Assembly (NCBI RefSeq): GCF_028368975.1
Contig: NZ_JAQNDM010000002.1
Span: 8,426,425-8,490,424, forward strand
Direction of reading: 5' to 3'
DNA: 64,000 bases
Source: Stigmatella ashevillena
GTDB lineage: Bacteria > Myxococcota > Myxococcia > Myxococcales > Myxococcaceae
Below the pieces are notes generated by a model, which was not told where the DNA came from, searched no databases, and saw only the letters and a program-made list of their open reading frames with translations. The position numbers and the translations under genes are program-made. This document shows positions 34,942 through 42,800 of the stretch, one piece after another (within the stretch, counting starts at the first letter, position 1; each line of letters starts with the position of its first letter).

Positions 34942-35586
34942 TCACGTGTCAAAGCGGTAAGGGGTCTCGCCGACGGAGGGCCGCAGGGCGAACTGCTGAC
35001 AGAAAAGGTTTAGATGAGAGTAGGAGGCAGTCGGCAAAACGTTCCGAAACTCTAAATGAGTCACGAGGCAGAAGAGCGTGACCTCCAGATAGCTCAGGTC
35101 CCGCTGCGTCGGGAGTGCGGCGAGCGCGGCCTGTGCGTTCTCTTCCAGCCACGACATCATGTTGACCAGCCCCGCCCTCATTTTTGCATGGTGAGCATTT
35201 CTGTCGCTGGCGTCGGACAGCTTCGACATGATCAGCGTCACTTCCGTCGCCATGGCCTGAAGAATCAGTTCCTGTGCATTGGCAAGCAACGGTTCGTCGA
35301 GGTCCTCCGGCCATATCACGTGAGGTCTCAGGCTTGACCGCCGCCACAGCGCGCGACAGACATTGAGGGCACCGAACCAGACCCCCTGGGGGGTCTGCAA
35401 GACCGGGATTCTGAGCGCTGGGTTGCCGCCGTAGTCATCCGGGTCCGAGGACATGAGATCGTGCACGACCCGGAGAGAGCAGCGGATGCGCATCTCCGCA
35501 GCGAATATCCGCGTGACGCGCGTAAAGTGTGAGCTTGAGCGGCCGACAAGGGTGGGGGTGGCGGATTCTTCGAGCGCATCTGGCAT
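34942..35586 (-). CDS. Glutathione S-transferase-like protein
   Basis: The 214-residue protein has the length and two-part layout of GSTs. An N-terminal thioredoxin-like half contains NPALRIPVLQTPQG, with the cis-proline segment, and a helical C-terminal half contains YLEVTLFCLVTHLEFRNVL. The usual N-terminal Ser/Tyr/Cys active-site motif is hard to place, so activity is uncertain. It is divergent from the MarR-GNAT gene with only 70 bases between them, suggesting shared control. Confidence 0.7.
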   Translation of the reverse strand: MPDALEESATPTLVGRSSSHFTRVTRIFAAEMRIRCSLRVVHDLMSSDPDDYGGNPALRIPVLQTPQGVWFGALNVCRALWRRSSLRPHVIWPEDLDEPLLANAQELILQAMATEVTLIMSKLSDASDRNAHHAKMRAGLVNMMSWLEENAQAALAALPTQRDLSYLEVTLFCLVTHLEFRNVLPTASYSHLNLFCQQFALRPSVGETPYRFDT

Positions 35587-35639
35587 GTTTTCCTCCGGCC
35601 TCTCGGGGCTTGCTGGCAGCGTGACATGCTTCTATTTCG

Positions 35640-35653
35640 CTGACTAGAGTCAG
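35640..35653. promoter_or_regulatory. 14-bp palindrome upstream of the MarR-GNAT gene
   Basis: CTGACT-AG-AGTCAG (35640-35653) is a perfect inverted repeat ending three bases before ATG 35,657, in the short divergent intergenic region. It is a likely operator of the MarR half of the adjacent protein. Confidence 0.55.
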
Positions 35654-35656
35654 AGA

Positions 35657-36553
35657 ATGACCTCGCACACGGCGATCCTGCGCCGTTTCAACCGCACCTA
35701 CACCCAGCGAATTGGTGCGCTGGAGGAGTCGTTCCTCGGGCTCGGCTGGCCGCTGGGCGCCTCCCGGCTGGTGTTCGAGATCGGCAGCTCGACAGGGGGC
35801 GGCCCGACGGTACGGGACTTACGGGAACGGCTCGGTCTCGACTCGGGCTACCTCAGCCGGCTGTTGCGCAGGCTCGAGGACGCTGGGGTGGTCAAAGTTC
35901 TTCCTGATCCCGGTGACCGGCGCCGCCGGGTGGCCACGTTGACCGCCCGGGGCCGTCGAGTCTGGCAGAAGCTGGAGGAGCGCTCCGAATCCCTCGCGCA
36001 AGGCCTGATCGCGCCGCTGACCGGTCGGCAGCGGGAGCGGCTGGCCGAGGCGCTCGCCACCGCCGACCTGCTGGTGCGGGCGGCGACCGTGCACCTGCGA
36101 GAGGTCGGCCCGGGAGACCCGCTCGCCATCGAAGCCGTGGGCCGCTACTTCGCCGAGCTGAATGCGCGCTTCCCGGGCGGCTTCGACCCGGGAGACGCGG
36201 CCACCACCGACGCCGCGTCCATGGGCGCCGGGGCCGGGGTCTTCGTGGTCGCCACGAGCGATGGGCAGCCGGTGGCGTGTGGCGGGGTGCAGCAGATCGG
36301 AGACGGGATCGGCGAGATCAAGCGGATGTGGGTGCATCCCGAGTGGCGCGGAGCTGGGCTCGGGTCGCGGATGTTGCGCCACCTCGAGGACGAGGCCGCC
36401 CGGCTCGGACACACCCGGATCTGTCTCGACACCCACGACACCCTGACCGAGGCGATCGCGATGTACGAGCGGGCAGGCTATCTCCCCGTCGAGCGCTACA
36501 ATGACAACCCGTACGCCCGGCGCTGGTTCGCCAAGGACCTGCCTGGCGCCTGA
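35657..36553 (+). CDS. MarR-type regulator fused to GNAT acetyltransferase
   Basis: The 298-residue protein combines two domains. Residues 1-145 form a MarR winged helix: VRDLRERLGLDSGYLSRLLRRL, then the wing DPGDRRRRVATLTARG. Residues 150-298 form a GNAT N-acetyltransferase fold with the acetyl-CoA loop WRGAGLGSRML and the conserved ARLGHTRICLDT and YERAGYLPVERYN segments. Such fusions are known in actinobacteria and proteobacteria and may sense or acetylate a small molecule. The palindrome just upstream suggests autoregulation. Confidence 0.9.
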   Translation: MTSHTAILRRFNRTYTQRIGALEESFLGLGWPLGASRLVFEIGSSTGGGPTVRDLRERLGLDSGYLSRLLRRLEDAGVVKVLPDPGDRRRRVATLTARGRRVWQKLEERSESLAQGLIAPLTGRQRERLAEALATADLLVRAATVHLREVGPGDPLAIEAVGRYFAELNARFPGGFDPGDAATTDAASMGAGAGVFVVATSDGQPVACGGVQQIGDGIGEIKRMWVHPEWRGAGLGSRMLRHLEDEAARLGHTRICLDTHDTLTEAIAMYERAGYLPVERYNDNPYARRWFAKDLPGA

Positions 36554-36585
36554 GTGGATCAGGGCGCGGCAGGGCAGCTCTGGGC

Positions 36586-36999
36586 TTAGAGGACTCCCGC
36601 CAAGCGCCCCATCATCCAGCCCAGGAGCAGCAACTGCGGCAGGAAGAACGAGACGCGGATGACCACCTGCCAGGGGGAGGTTCCGGTGAGGTGCACGGTG
36701 CTCTGGCAGATTCGGAACGCCAGGTATGCGCCGGACAGAGGGTCGGTGAGCTCCCACTTGTCTGTCAGTCCCGCGATGAGGATGACCGCTGCGAACAGGG
36801 GCAAGTTCTCCAGGCAGTTCGCATGTGCGTGCGCCAGCCGCTGAAAGAACTCCGGATCCTGCGAGGGCTGATTGCGGCCCCAGGCGTTGGCCCGGCGCCG
36901 CCCCCCCAGCACCATCGCCGAGCGGTACAGCACCAATCCCAAGACCAACAGCAGGGTCCACGCGGTGAATCCCAGCAAGCTCCACAACGATGTGCTCAT
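36586..36999 (-). CDS. MAPEG-family membrane protein
   Basis: The 137-residue protein has four hydrophobic helices and the MAPEG pattern (RANAWGRNQPSQDPEFFQRL, then AHANCLENLPLFAAV). It is related to membrane glutathione transferases and eicosanoid enzymes. The ATG lies in the last of three 14-bp repeats. The only good ribosome binding site, AAGGAG, lies upstream of the first repeat, so translation may proceed by reinitiation. Confidence 0.88.
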   Translation of the reverse strand: MSTSLWSLLGFTAWTLLLVLGLVLYRSAMVLGGRRRANAWGRNQPSQDPEFFQRLAHAHANCLENLPLFAAVILIAGLTDKWELTDPLSGAYLAFRICQSTVHLTGTSPWQVVIRVSFFLPQLLLLGWMMGRLAGVL

Positions 37000-37031
37000 T
37001 TGGATGTGCTCATTTGGATGTGCTCATTTGG
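36991..37031 (-). repeat. Three 14-bp tandem repeats forming stacked MSTSK mini-ORFs
   Basis: The unit TGTGCTCATTTGGA (plus strand) is repeated three times, the last copy missing its final match. On the minus strand each copy supplies ATGAGCACA. The two upstream copies read ATG AGC ACA TCC AAA TGA, five codons whose stop overlaps the next ATG. The third copy starts the MAPEG gene. Confidence 0.85.
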
Positions 37032-37090
37032 CTCCTTGGGGGGCGCACCCGGAGGCCACCGCCCGCAGCAGCGGGGCCCCCTCCGATACG

Positions 37091-37867
37091 TTACTGCTTC
37101 CGGGGGCCGACCAGGCCGAACGTTGCTCCCTGGGGGTCATCGGCGACGATGATGAATCCGCCGCCGGGGATCTCCGCCGGGCCGTAATGGATCGTCGCGC
37201 CCTTGCTGGCGGCGGTTTTCGTGGCAGCGTCGATGTCATCGACCCCGAAGTAGAAGGTCCACCTTGGCGGCGGGCCTTCCGGTGTTCGGGCCGTCACGGC
37301 GCCCACCATTTGTCCGTTCTGTGTGAAGAACTGGTAGTCGCCCATGTCGCCCATCGGCATCGCGTCGCCCTTGGCCCAGCCGAAGCGGCCATTGTAGAAG
37401 GCGAGGGCGGCTGCCGGATCGCTGGTGGCGAGCTCGTTCCATTGGCAATGGCCTGATTTCGAGGCGTGGAACGAGGTGCTCGTGCCGTCGACCGCGCCCC
37501 GCATCACGTAGAACAACACACCTTGGGGATCTGCGACCATGGAGAAGCGGCCGACGCCGGGGACGTCGGTCGGTGGCAGATGCCGGGCTCCCCCTGCGGC
37601 GACAATGCCGGAGACGGCCTCATCGACGTCGTCCACCGCGACATAGCCCAACCAGGTGGGGCGCATCCCGGCGGAGGCAGCCTCCGCGGGAATGGTCATC
37701 GAACCGGCCACTTCGGTCTCACCGGTTCCGAAGAGCATGTAGCCCCGCGTTGTCCCCCCGGCGTCGCGAGAGCGCCAGCCCAGCACCGCGCCGTAGAAAT
37801 CAGCAGCGGCGTTGGCGTCGGACGTCATCAACTCGTACCAAATGAAGTCGCCGCGCTGATTCGCCAT
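37091..37867 (-). CDS. VOC-family protein with two glyoxalase-type domains
   Basis: GAGGA lies upstream of ATG 37,867. The 258-residue protein contains two tandem vicinal-oxygen-chelate modules: GDFIWYELMTSDANAAADFY to about residue 120, and GHCQWNELATSDPAAALAFY to about residue 255. Each has the beta-alpha-beta-beta-beta layout. Members bind a metal and act on small molecules or sequester antibiotics; the substrate is unknown. It follows the DUF1428 gene by 11 bases on the same strand. Confidence 0.88.
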   Translation of the reverse strand: MANQRGDFIWYELMTSDANAAADFYGAVLGWRSRDAGGTTRGYMLFGTGETEVAGSMTIPAEAASAGMRPTWLGYVAVDDVDEAVSGIVAAGGARHLPPTDVPGVGRFSMVADPQGVLFYVMRGAVDGTSTSFHASKSGHCQWNELATSDPAAALAFYNGRFGWAKGDAMPMGDMGDYQFFTQNGQMVGAVTARTPEGPPPRWTFYFGVDDIDAATKTAASKGATIHYGPAEIPGGGFIIVADDPQGATFGLVGPRKQ

Positions 37868-37878
37868 GTGCGTGGTCC

Positions 37879-38232
37879 TCAAACGTCAAGGATGGGAACG
37901 AAGCCGCCAAAGATCATCCGCTTGCCGTCGAAAGGCATCTGAGAGCCCATCGCCTTCATGCGTGGGTCGTTGTGCATGCGCTCGTTTGCGGCGTCGCGCG
38001 CCTCTTTGGACGGATACTCAAACCAGCTGAACACCACGACTTCACCCTCTTCGGCTTTCACGGCCCGCCGGAAGTCGGTGAGCTTGCCTTCGGGCACGTC
38101 GTCGCCCCAGCACTCGACCATGCGCGTGACGCCGAACTCCTTGAACAGCGTCGCCGCTTCGGCGGCGTGCTGCCGGTACTTCTCCTTGTTGGCCGCAGGC
38201 ACGGCGGCCACGAAACCTTCCACATATTTCAT
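37879..38232 (-). CDS. DUF1428 family protein
   Basis: The start MKYVEGFVAAVP at 38,232 has GGAG upstream. The 117-residue protein matches DUF1428 (GVTRMVECWGDDVPEGKLTDF, then VVVFSWFEYPSKEARDAANE and DGKRMIFGGF), a ferredoxin-like fold resembling ABM/YbaA proteins. No reaction is established. It forms an operon with the VOC gene and is divergent from a MarR gene, so all three probably respond to one chemical signal. Confidence 0.88.
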   Translation of the reverse strand: MKYVEGFVAAVPAANKEKYRQHAAEAATLFKEFGVTRMVECWGDDVPEGKLTDFRRAVKAEEGEVVVFSWFEYPSKEARDAANERMHNDPRMKAMGSQMPFDGKRMIFGGFVPILDV

Positions 38233-38260
38233 GGGTGCTCTCCGTTGGATGGACGGTGGA

Positions 38261-38289
38261 TTGACACAATGGGTTGATATCAACATAAT
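38261..38289 (+). promoter_or_regulatory. Strong promoter with palindromic operator for the MarR gene
   Basis: TTGACA (38261-38266), a 17-base spacer and CATAAT (38284-38289) form a near-consensus sigma-70-type promoter. The spacer contains the perfect 12-bp palindrome GTTGATATCAAC (38273-38284). The predicted start of transcription falls at or next to ATG 38,297, giving a leaderless message. A MarR dimer on the palindrome would block RNA polymerase and also cover the divergent DUF1428 promoter region. Confidence 0.75.
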
Positions 38290-38296
38290 TGAAGGC

Positions 38297-38737
38297 ATGT
38301 CAAGAATAGTGCCCTTCGAGACCACGTTGGAGGTGCGCGATGCGTGTCTGTGCCTGCACGTCCAGCGCGCCGCGCGGGCGCTCGCGAGGCGGTTCGACGA
38401 GGCGCTGCGGCCCGTGGGGCTGACCCATGGTCAGTTCTCGCTGTTGATGTCTCTCAACCAGCCACAGCCTCCAGCCCTCGGGGCGGTCGCGCGGCTGCTG
38501 GCGATGGATCGCACGACGTTGACCGCCGCGTTGAAGCTGCTCGAGCGCGACGGCCTGGTCTCAAGCCGGGCGGATCCCAGCGACCGCCGGAGCCGTTGGG
38601 TGACGCTGACAGGGAAGGGCTTGGAAGTGCTGGCCGCCGCCGTGCCGATCTGGCGGGAGACCCACGCCGCCGTCGAAGCCGGGCTGTCGGAGCCCGGTCC
38701 CGATGTGCTCAGGGCCGGGCTGCTCGCCCTGACCTGA
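38297..38737 (+). CDS. MarR-family transcriptional regulator
   Basis: The 146-residue protein has the MarR winged helix: LGAVARLLAMDRTTLTAALKL is the recognition region and DPSDRRSRWVTLTGKG the wing. It is divergent from the DUF1428-VOC operon, and the promoter spacer holds a palindrome. The ATG has no proper Shine-Dalgarno element, consistent with leaderless translation. Confidence 0.9.
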   Translation: MSRIVPFETTLEVRDACLCLHVQRAARALARRFDEALRPVGLTHGQFSLLMSLNQPQPPALGAVARLLAMDRTTLTAALKLLERDGLVSSRADPSDRRSRWVTLTGKGLEVLAAAVPIWRETHAAVEAGLSEPGPDVLRAGLLALT

Positions 38738-38757
38738 CGGCAGCGCAGGCCTGGGTC

Positions 38758-39684
38758 CTACTGTGCCTGGGGCTGGGGGATCTCGATGTGGTACGCGGGG
38801 TCTCCGTCGGCGGGCCCCAGGAACTTGGAGACCTCGGGGTGCGCCCGGATGGCCTCCTGGAAGGCTTCGCGCTTGTCGGCCGGAATCGAGCTGGGGGCGA
38901 TATCGACGACGTTGAGCTGCGACGGGTTCGCCAGGTGACGTGACACGTTGGAGGGCCCCAACTCGTTGATCTTGTCCACCATGGCCTGGAGCGTCTGCTC
39001 CTTCGTCTGCCCCGCGTCCACGGAGGCCGCGTAGGCGTCGATGACCTGGTCGCCGAACTTGCTGTAGAGGTCCTTCTGCGACGCGATGCCCTTGGCTTGG
39101 AGGTTGTCGTACATGGCGCGCGCCTGATCCTCGGGCGCCCGCGCCGTGCTGGAGATCGTCGCCGAATTGACCCCGGCCGTGTTCATGATCTCTCCCAGCA
39201 CCTTCTGCGAATGGGCGCTGACGGCGTCGGCGTTGGCTTTCGGGCCATAGGTCAGGTTGGCCGTCTGCGTCGCCACCTCGGGCCTGGCCTGGGGGATCGG
39301 CGCCGACTTCTCGAAGGCCGACAGCGGCCCCATGGGCGTGGCCTGGGTCAAATTCGCCGCGAAATCCGGCGCGGTCAGCGTGGGGACCTCCGCCACGGGC
39401 GTGGGGTCCAGCATGTTCGCCGAGAACTGGGGCGCCGTCAGCGAGGGCATCCCCGCGGTGGACGCCGCGGCAGTGAAGCTGCTGACGTTGAAGTTGGTCT
39501 GTGCGGTAATCGCCGCCTTTTCCACTGCGGCCGCCTCAGCGGCCTTCTTGCTTGCCTCGGCGGCGGCATCCGCCTGCTTGCTCTCCGTAGTCTGTGACGC
39601 TTGCGACGACTTCGACGCGTTGTCACTCGCGGACGACGAGGTTCCTCTGCTGGAACTTGAACCACCGACAGAATCGATACCCAC
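38758..39684 (-). CDS. M15-peptidase-like protein with Ser/Ala-rich N-terminus
   Basis: The 308-residue protein starts with about 60 residues of Ser, Ala, Lys and Gln without a signal peptide. A Pro/Thr/Ala-rich linker with two repeats (TAPQFSANMLDPTPVAEVP and TAPDFAANLTQATP) follows. The C-terminal 160 residues contain ISSTARAPEDQARAMYDNL, SNVSRH, a VVDIAPSS segment and DPAYHIEIPQ. The ordered His, Asp and His-x-Glu fit the zinc ligands and base of M15 (VanY-like) peptidases that cut peptidoglycan cross-links or stem peptides. A wall-cutting effector exported without a Sec signal is my preferred reading; the family match is tentative. Confidence 0.6.
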   Translation of the reverse strand: MGIDSVGGSSSSRGTSSSASDNASKSSQASQTTESKQADAAAEASKKAAEAAAVEKAAITAQTNFNVSSFTAAASTAGMPSLTAPQFSANMLDPTPVAEVPTLTAPDFAANLTQATPMGPLSAFEKSAPIPQARPEVATQTANLTYGPKANADAVSAHSQKVLGEIMNTAGVNSATISSTARAPEDQARAMYDNLQAKGIASQKDLYSKFGDQVIDAYAASVDAGQTKEQTLQAMVDKINELGPSNVSRHLANPSQLNVVDIAPSSIPADKREAFQEAIRAHPEVSKFLGPADGDPAYHIEIPQPQAQ

Positions 39685-39842
39685 CTAGGCCTCCTTGGCT
39701 GCGCACATGTGCGAATTTTGAGGACAAACTATTATGGGGGCGGTCGTCACCCCGCCCGAAAAGTCCTGCCTGACACTGAGTTATCGCGAGAACCGAGCGG
39801 CGGACCCGGCGCATCCGTCAGAAAAGAGGCTTCCGCCTGTCT

Positions 39843-39866
39843 GGGACCCTTTCTCGTGGGTCTTTT
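39843..39866 (+). terminator. Small hairpin with T-run upstream of fibro-slime copy 2
   Basis: GACCC (39845-39849) pairs with GGGTC (39858-39862), followed by TTTT. On the plus strand this looks like an intrinsic terminator or attenuator 110 bases before the gene. The stem is only five strong pairs, so support is weak. Confidence 0.3.
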
Positions 39867-39975
39867 CGCGTCAGCCCTCCTTGGGGGTCGCGTGCCACCA
39901 GGGCAGGGGGCCACCCATCTCGGGGGGGTGGGGGCTGCGATTGACACGCTGTCGCATGACTTAGACGATGCCCTC

Positions 39976-41730
39976 ATGTCCGACGCACAGCGTTCATCGA
40001 GCCTCTCGCGATTCGCAGCTCTTTCCTTTCTTCTTGTCCTTGTTGCCTGCGGTGGCGGCAACCCGGACGATCCCAAGCCGGATGGAGGAGGCCCTGGGGG
40101 CGGCAATCCCGACGCTTCGACGGATGGGGGCCGCGACGGAGGAGGTCCGGTCGACCCCACCGACTGTGGGAACGGAATTCTCCAGGCAGGAGAGACGTGT
40201 GACGACGGCAACACCAAGGATGAGGACGGGTGCTCGTCGGCCTGCTCGGCCGAGTCGGGGTGGATCTGCCGGACGCCGGGCCAGCCCTGTGTGCTGAACG
40301 TGTGCGGAGACGGAGTCCGAGGCCCGAAGGAGACGTGCGACGACTTCAACACCCGTTCAGGGGATGGATGCAGCGCCACGTGCGTGGTGGAGGCGGGATG
40401 GAACTGCCCCAGCGGCGGCGGCAACTGCCAGGCGGCCAAGTGCGGCGACAACATCGTGGCCGGAGATGAGGATTGCGAGGACGGGAACGCGGCGGCGGGA
40501 GATGGGTGCAGCGCGACGTGCCGACTGGAGGACGGGTTCAAGTGCCCGACGCCAGGCCAGGCCTGCGCGCGCACCACGTGCGGAGACAAGAAGGTGGAGG
40601 GGACGGAGCAGTGCGACGATGGGAACAACGACATGGGGGATGGGTGCTCGCCGTTGTGCAAGCGGGAGCCCGTGTGCAGCAATGGCAATTGCACGGCCAT
40701 CTGCGGTGACAACCTCATCCTGCCAGGCAGCTCGGAGGAATGTGATGACGGCAACGTGCGGGACAACGATGGGTGCTCGTCCACCTGCAAGCTGGAGCCC
40801 GGCTTCCAGTGCAAGCAGATCGAGAGCGAGCCCCCGTCCGAGGTGAAGATCCCGGTGGTCTACCGGGACTTCATCGGCAACGACCAGACTCATGCCCAGA
40901 AGCACATCGATTTCGAGAACGCGACGGGAAGTGGTGAGCTGGGACTCGTCAAAGATGTGCTGGGAGCGAATCAGAAGCCGGACTATGCGAAGGAGGGCCA
41001 GTCGAGCTCCAGCACGCACGGCAAGGCCGCCTTCGACCAGTGGTACACCGATTCGGCGAAGAGCAAGACCATCGTCGAGACGCTCCCCTTGGTGCAGGAG
41101 AAGGATGGCCAGGGCAAGCCGACGGGCAACTACGTGTACTCCAACAGCAACTTCTTCCCGCTGGACAACAAGGGCTGGGTGGCGACGGGGGACGAGCCCC
41201 GGCGCACCGGTAACCACAACTTCAGCTTCACCAGCGAGAACCGGTACTGGTTCGAGTACAAAGGGACGGAGAAGCTCACGTTCACTGGCGACGATGACGT
41301 GTGGGTGTTCGTCAACAAGCGTCTCGCATTGGATCTCGGGGGCGTTCACTCGGAGCAGAGTGGAACGGTGGATCTCACGCCGGCCTCTGCCGCCACGAAG
41401 TACAACCTGAGGAAGGGTGGCGTCTACGAGGCGGTGGTGTTCCAGGCGGAGCGTCACACCACGCAGTCCAACTACAAGCTCACCCTGGGCAACTTCACCA
41501 CCCGGCGGACGGAGTGCACGAGCAGCTGCGGTGATGGGGTGGTCCAGCCCCCCGAGGAGTGCGATGTGGGGACGAACCCGGGAGGCTACGGGCAGTGCGC
41601 CCCTGGGTGCATCTATGGACCGCGGTGTGGCGACGGCATCGTGCAGGAGGCGTTTGGCGAGAGCTGTGACGACGGCAACGATGACAACGACGACCTGTGC
41701 AGCAACACCTGCAAGCCGCGCATCGGCTGA
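39976..41730 (+). CDS. Cysteine-rich fibro-slime lipoprotein, copy 2
   Basis: The 584-residue product repeats the architecture of the protein at 6,961: a lipoprotein signal (here LVAC followed by GGG), DUF4215 cysteine-rich repeats, a fibro-slime-type central domain and two C-terminal cysteine repeats. It has two extra linker residues. The signal peptide has changed hydrophobic residues (SFLLVLVAC against TVLLALAAC), while the central domain is almost identical. It presumably has the same surface location. Two copies could allow dosage increase or antigenic variation through recombination. Confidence 0.88.
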   Translation: MSDAQRSSSLSRFAALSFLLVLVACGGGNPDDPKPDGGGPGGGNPDASTDGGRDGGGPVDPTDCGNGILQAGETCDDGNTKDEDGCSSACSAESGWICRTPGQPCVLNVCGDGVRGPKETCDDFNTRSGDGCSATCVVEAGWNCPSGGGNCQAAKCGDNIVAGDEDCEDGNAAAGDGCSATCRLEDGFKCPTPGQACARTTCGDKKVEGTEQCDDGNNDMGDGCSPLCKREPVCSNGNCTAICGDNLILPGSSEECDDGNVRDNDGCSSTCKLEPGFQCKQIESEPPSEVKIPVVYRDFIGNDQTHAQKHIDFENATGSGELGLVKDVLGANQKPDYAKEGQSSSSTHGKAAFDQWYTDSAKSKTIVETLPLVQEKDGQGKPTGNYVYSNSNFFPLDNKGWVATGDEPRRTGNHNFSFTSENRYWFEYKGTEKLTFTGDDDVWVFVNKRLALDLGGVHSEQSGTVDLTPASAATKYNLRKGGVYEAVVFQAERHTTQSNYKLTLGNFTTRRTECTSSCGDGVVQPPEECDVGTNPGGYGQCAPGCIYGPRCGDGIVQEAFGESCDDGNDDNDDLCSNTCKPRIG

Positions 41731-41741
41731 TGACCGTTGAA

Positions 41742-41771
41742 GGGGGGCCGCGCACGCGCGCGCGGCTCCCC
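41742..41771 (+). terminator. GC-rich terminator hairpin after fibro-slime copy 2
   Basis: GCCGCGC (41747-41753) and GCGCGGC (41760-41766) with flanking G/C pairs. The loop is two bases longer than in copy 1, from an extra CG unit. Confidence 0.6.
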
Positions 41772-41825
41772 GCGCCCCTGACCTTGGCGGCGGTGGCAAG
41801 GTGTCGTTCCCCGTGAGGAGCACCC

Positions 41826-42800
41826 GTGAAGCGCAGGACTTTCCATGCCGAGGGCGTGCTGGTGGGCCGTCCCGTGGTGGAGGCCGTGGCCACCCAGCTC
41901 GACGTTGAGGCTGCTCAAGCGCTCCAACTGGTGGAGGCCGGAGCGGTCTACGTCGGGGGCCGCCGTTGCCGGGAGGCAGGTCTCCGGCTGCGCGCCGGTC
42001 AGGTGGTGGCGGTGGTCCTGGAAGAGGGAGGACGGAGTTCGCTGGAGGCCCTCGCGGCGCCCCCTTCCTTGGACATCTTGTTCGAGGACGAGGCACTGAT
42101 CGCGGTGGACAAGCCCGTGGGCATCACCGCGCAGCCCACGGAAGGCAGGACTGGGGGCAGTCTGGTGGACCTCGTGAGCGAGCGGCTCGGCCGGCCCGCG
42201 GGATTGGTGCACCGGTTGGACCGGGAGACCTCGGGCGTCACCGTCTTCGGGAAGACGTCCCAGGCCACGACGGCGCTGGCGGCGGAGTTCCGAGAGGGCA
42301 GGGCGCACAAGCGTTATGTGGCGGTCACGGGGCCAGGATTGCCTGCGTCGGGCACCGTGGATCTGCCGCTGTCCAGGGACCCTTCGCGTCCAGGACGCTG
42401 GCGCGCGAGCCGGACCGCCAATGGCATCATCGCGCTCACCGATTTCCGCACGCTGTACGCGGGAGCGGACTTCTGCCTCGTCGAACTGCTGCCTCAGACG
42501 GGCCGCACGCACCAGCTCCGGGCGCACCTCACGGCCCTGGGGGCGCCGATTCTCGGTGACTCGCGTTATGGCGGCGCCGCCACCGCGGGCGGATTTCCCG
42601 CAGGCCGCTGTCTCCTGCATGCGCAGGGGTTGGAGCTGGCGCATCCGCTCACCGGAGATCCCTTGCGGATGGAAGCGCCCCTTCCCGCGGATCTGCGGTG
42701 CTTTTTCACGGCGGCGGGCATCCCGCCCCTGGAGGGGCCCCTGCCCGTGCTCAGGCCGCGCACAGAAAGTCCACGCCCTCCTCCCAGCCCCGGGCAGTGA
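41826..42800 (+). CDS. RluA-family pseudouridine synthase with S4 domain
   Basis: The 324-residue enzyme has an N-terminal S4-like RNA-binding segment (LQLVEAGAVYVGGRR). The catalytic domain carries VDKPVGITAQP and the active-site Asp132 in HRLDRETSG, with the later motifs LLPQTGRTHQLRAHL and GDSRYGG. It converts specific uridines in rRNA or tRNA to pseudouridine. The precise target cannot be told from the sequence. Its last 50 bases overlap the end of the convergent glycosyltransferase gene. Confidence 0.92.
   Translation: MKRRTFHAEGVLVGRPVVEAVATQLDVEAAQALQLVEAGAVYVGGRRCREAGLRLRAGQVVAVVLEEGGRSSLEALAAPPSLDILFEDEALIAVDKPVGITAQPTEGRTGGSLVDLVSERLGRPAGLVHRLDRETSGVTVFGKTSQATTALAAEFREGRAHKRYVAVTGPGLPASGTVDLPLSRDPSRPGRWRASRTANGIIALTDFRTLYAGADFCLVELLPQTGRTHQLRAHLTALGAPILGDSRYGGAATAGGFPAGRCLLHAQGLELAHPLTGDPLRMEAPLPADLRCFFTAAGIPPLEGPLPVLRPRTESPRPPPSPGQ

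Larger units (their letters stand above)
39927..41785 (+). repeat. Segmental duplication, unit B
   Basis: Direct repeat of the unit at about 6,912-8,760, including the TTGACA element (39941-39946), the full gene and the GC-rich terminator. Near-identity is highest in the middle of the gene. The signal peptide/linker region and the last 200 bases carry clearly more differences. Confidence 0.85.

Noticed and set aside
39709-39975. N-terminal extension of fibro-slime copy 2 by 89 codons
   Set aside because: It would place the lipoprotein signal inside the protein; the duplicated unit and the signal peptide both point to ATG 39,976.
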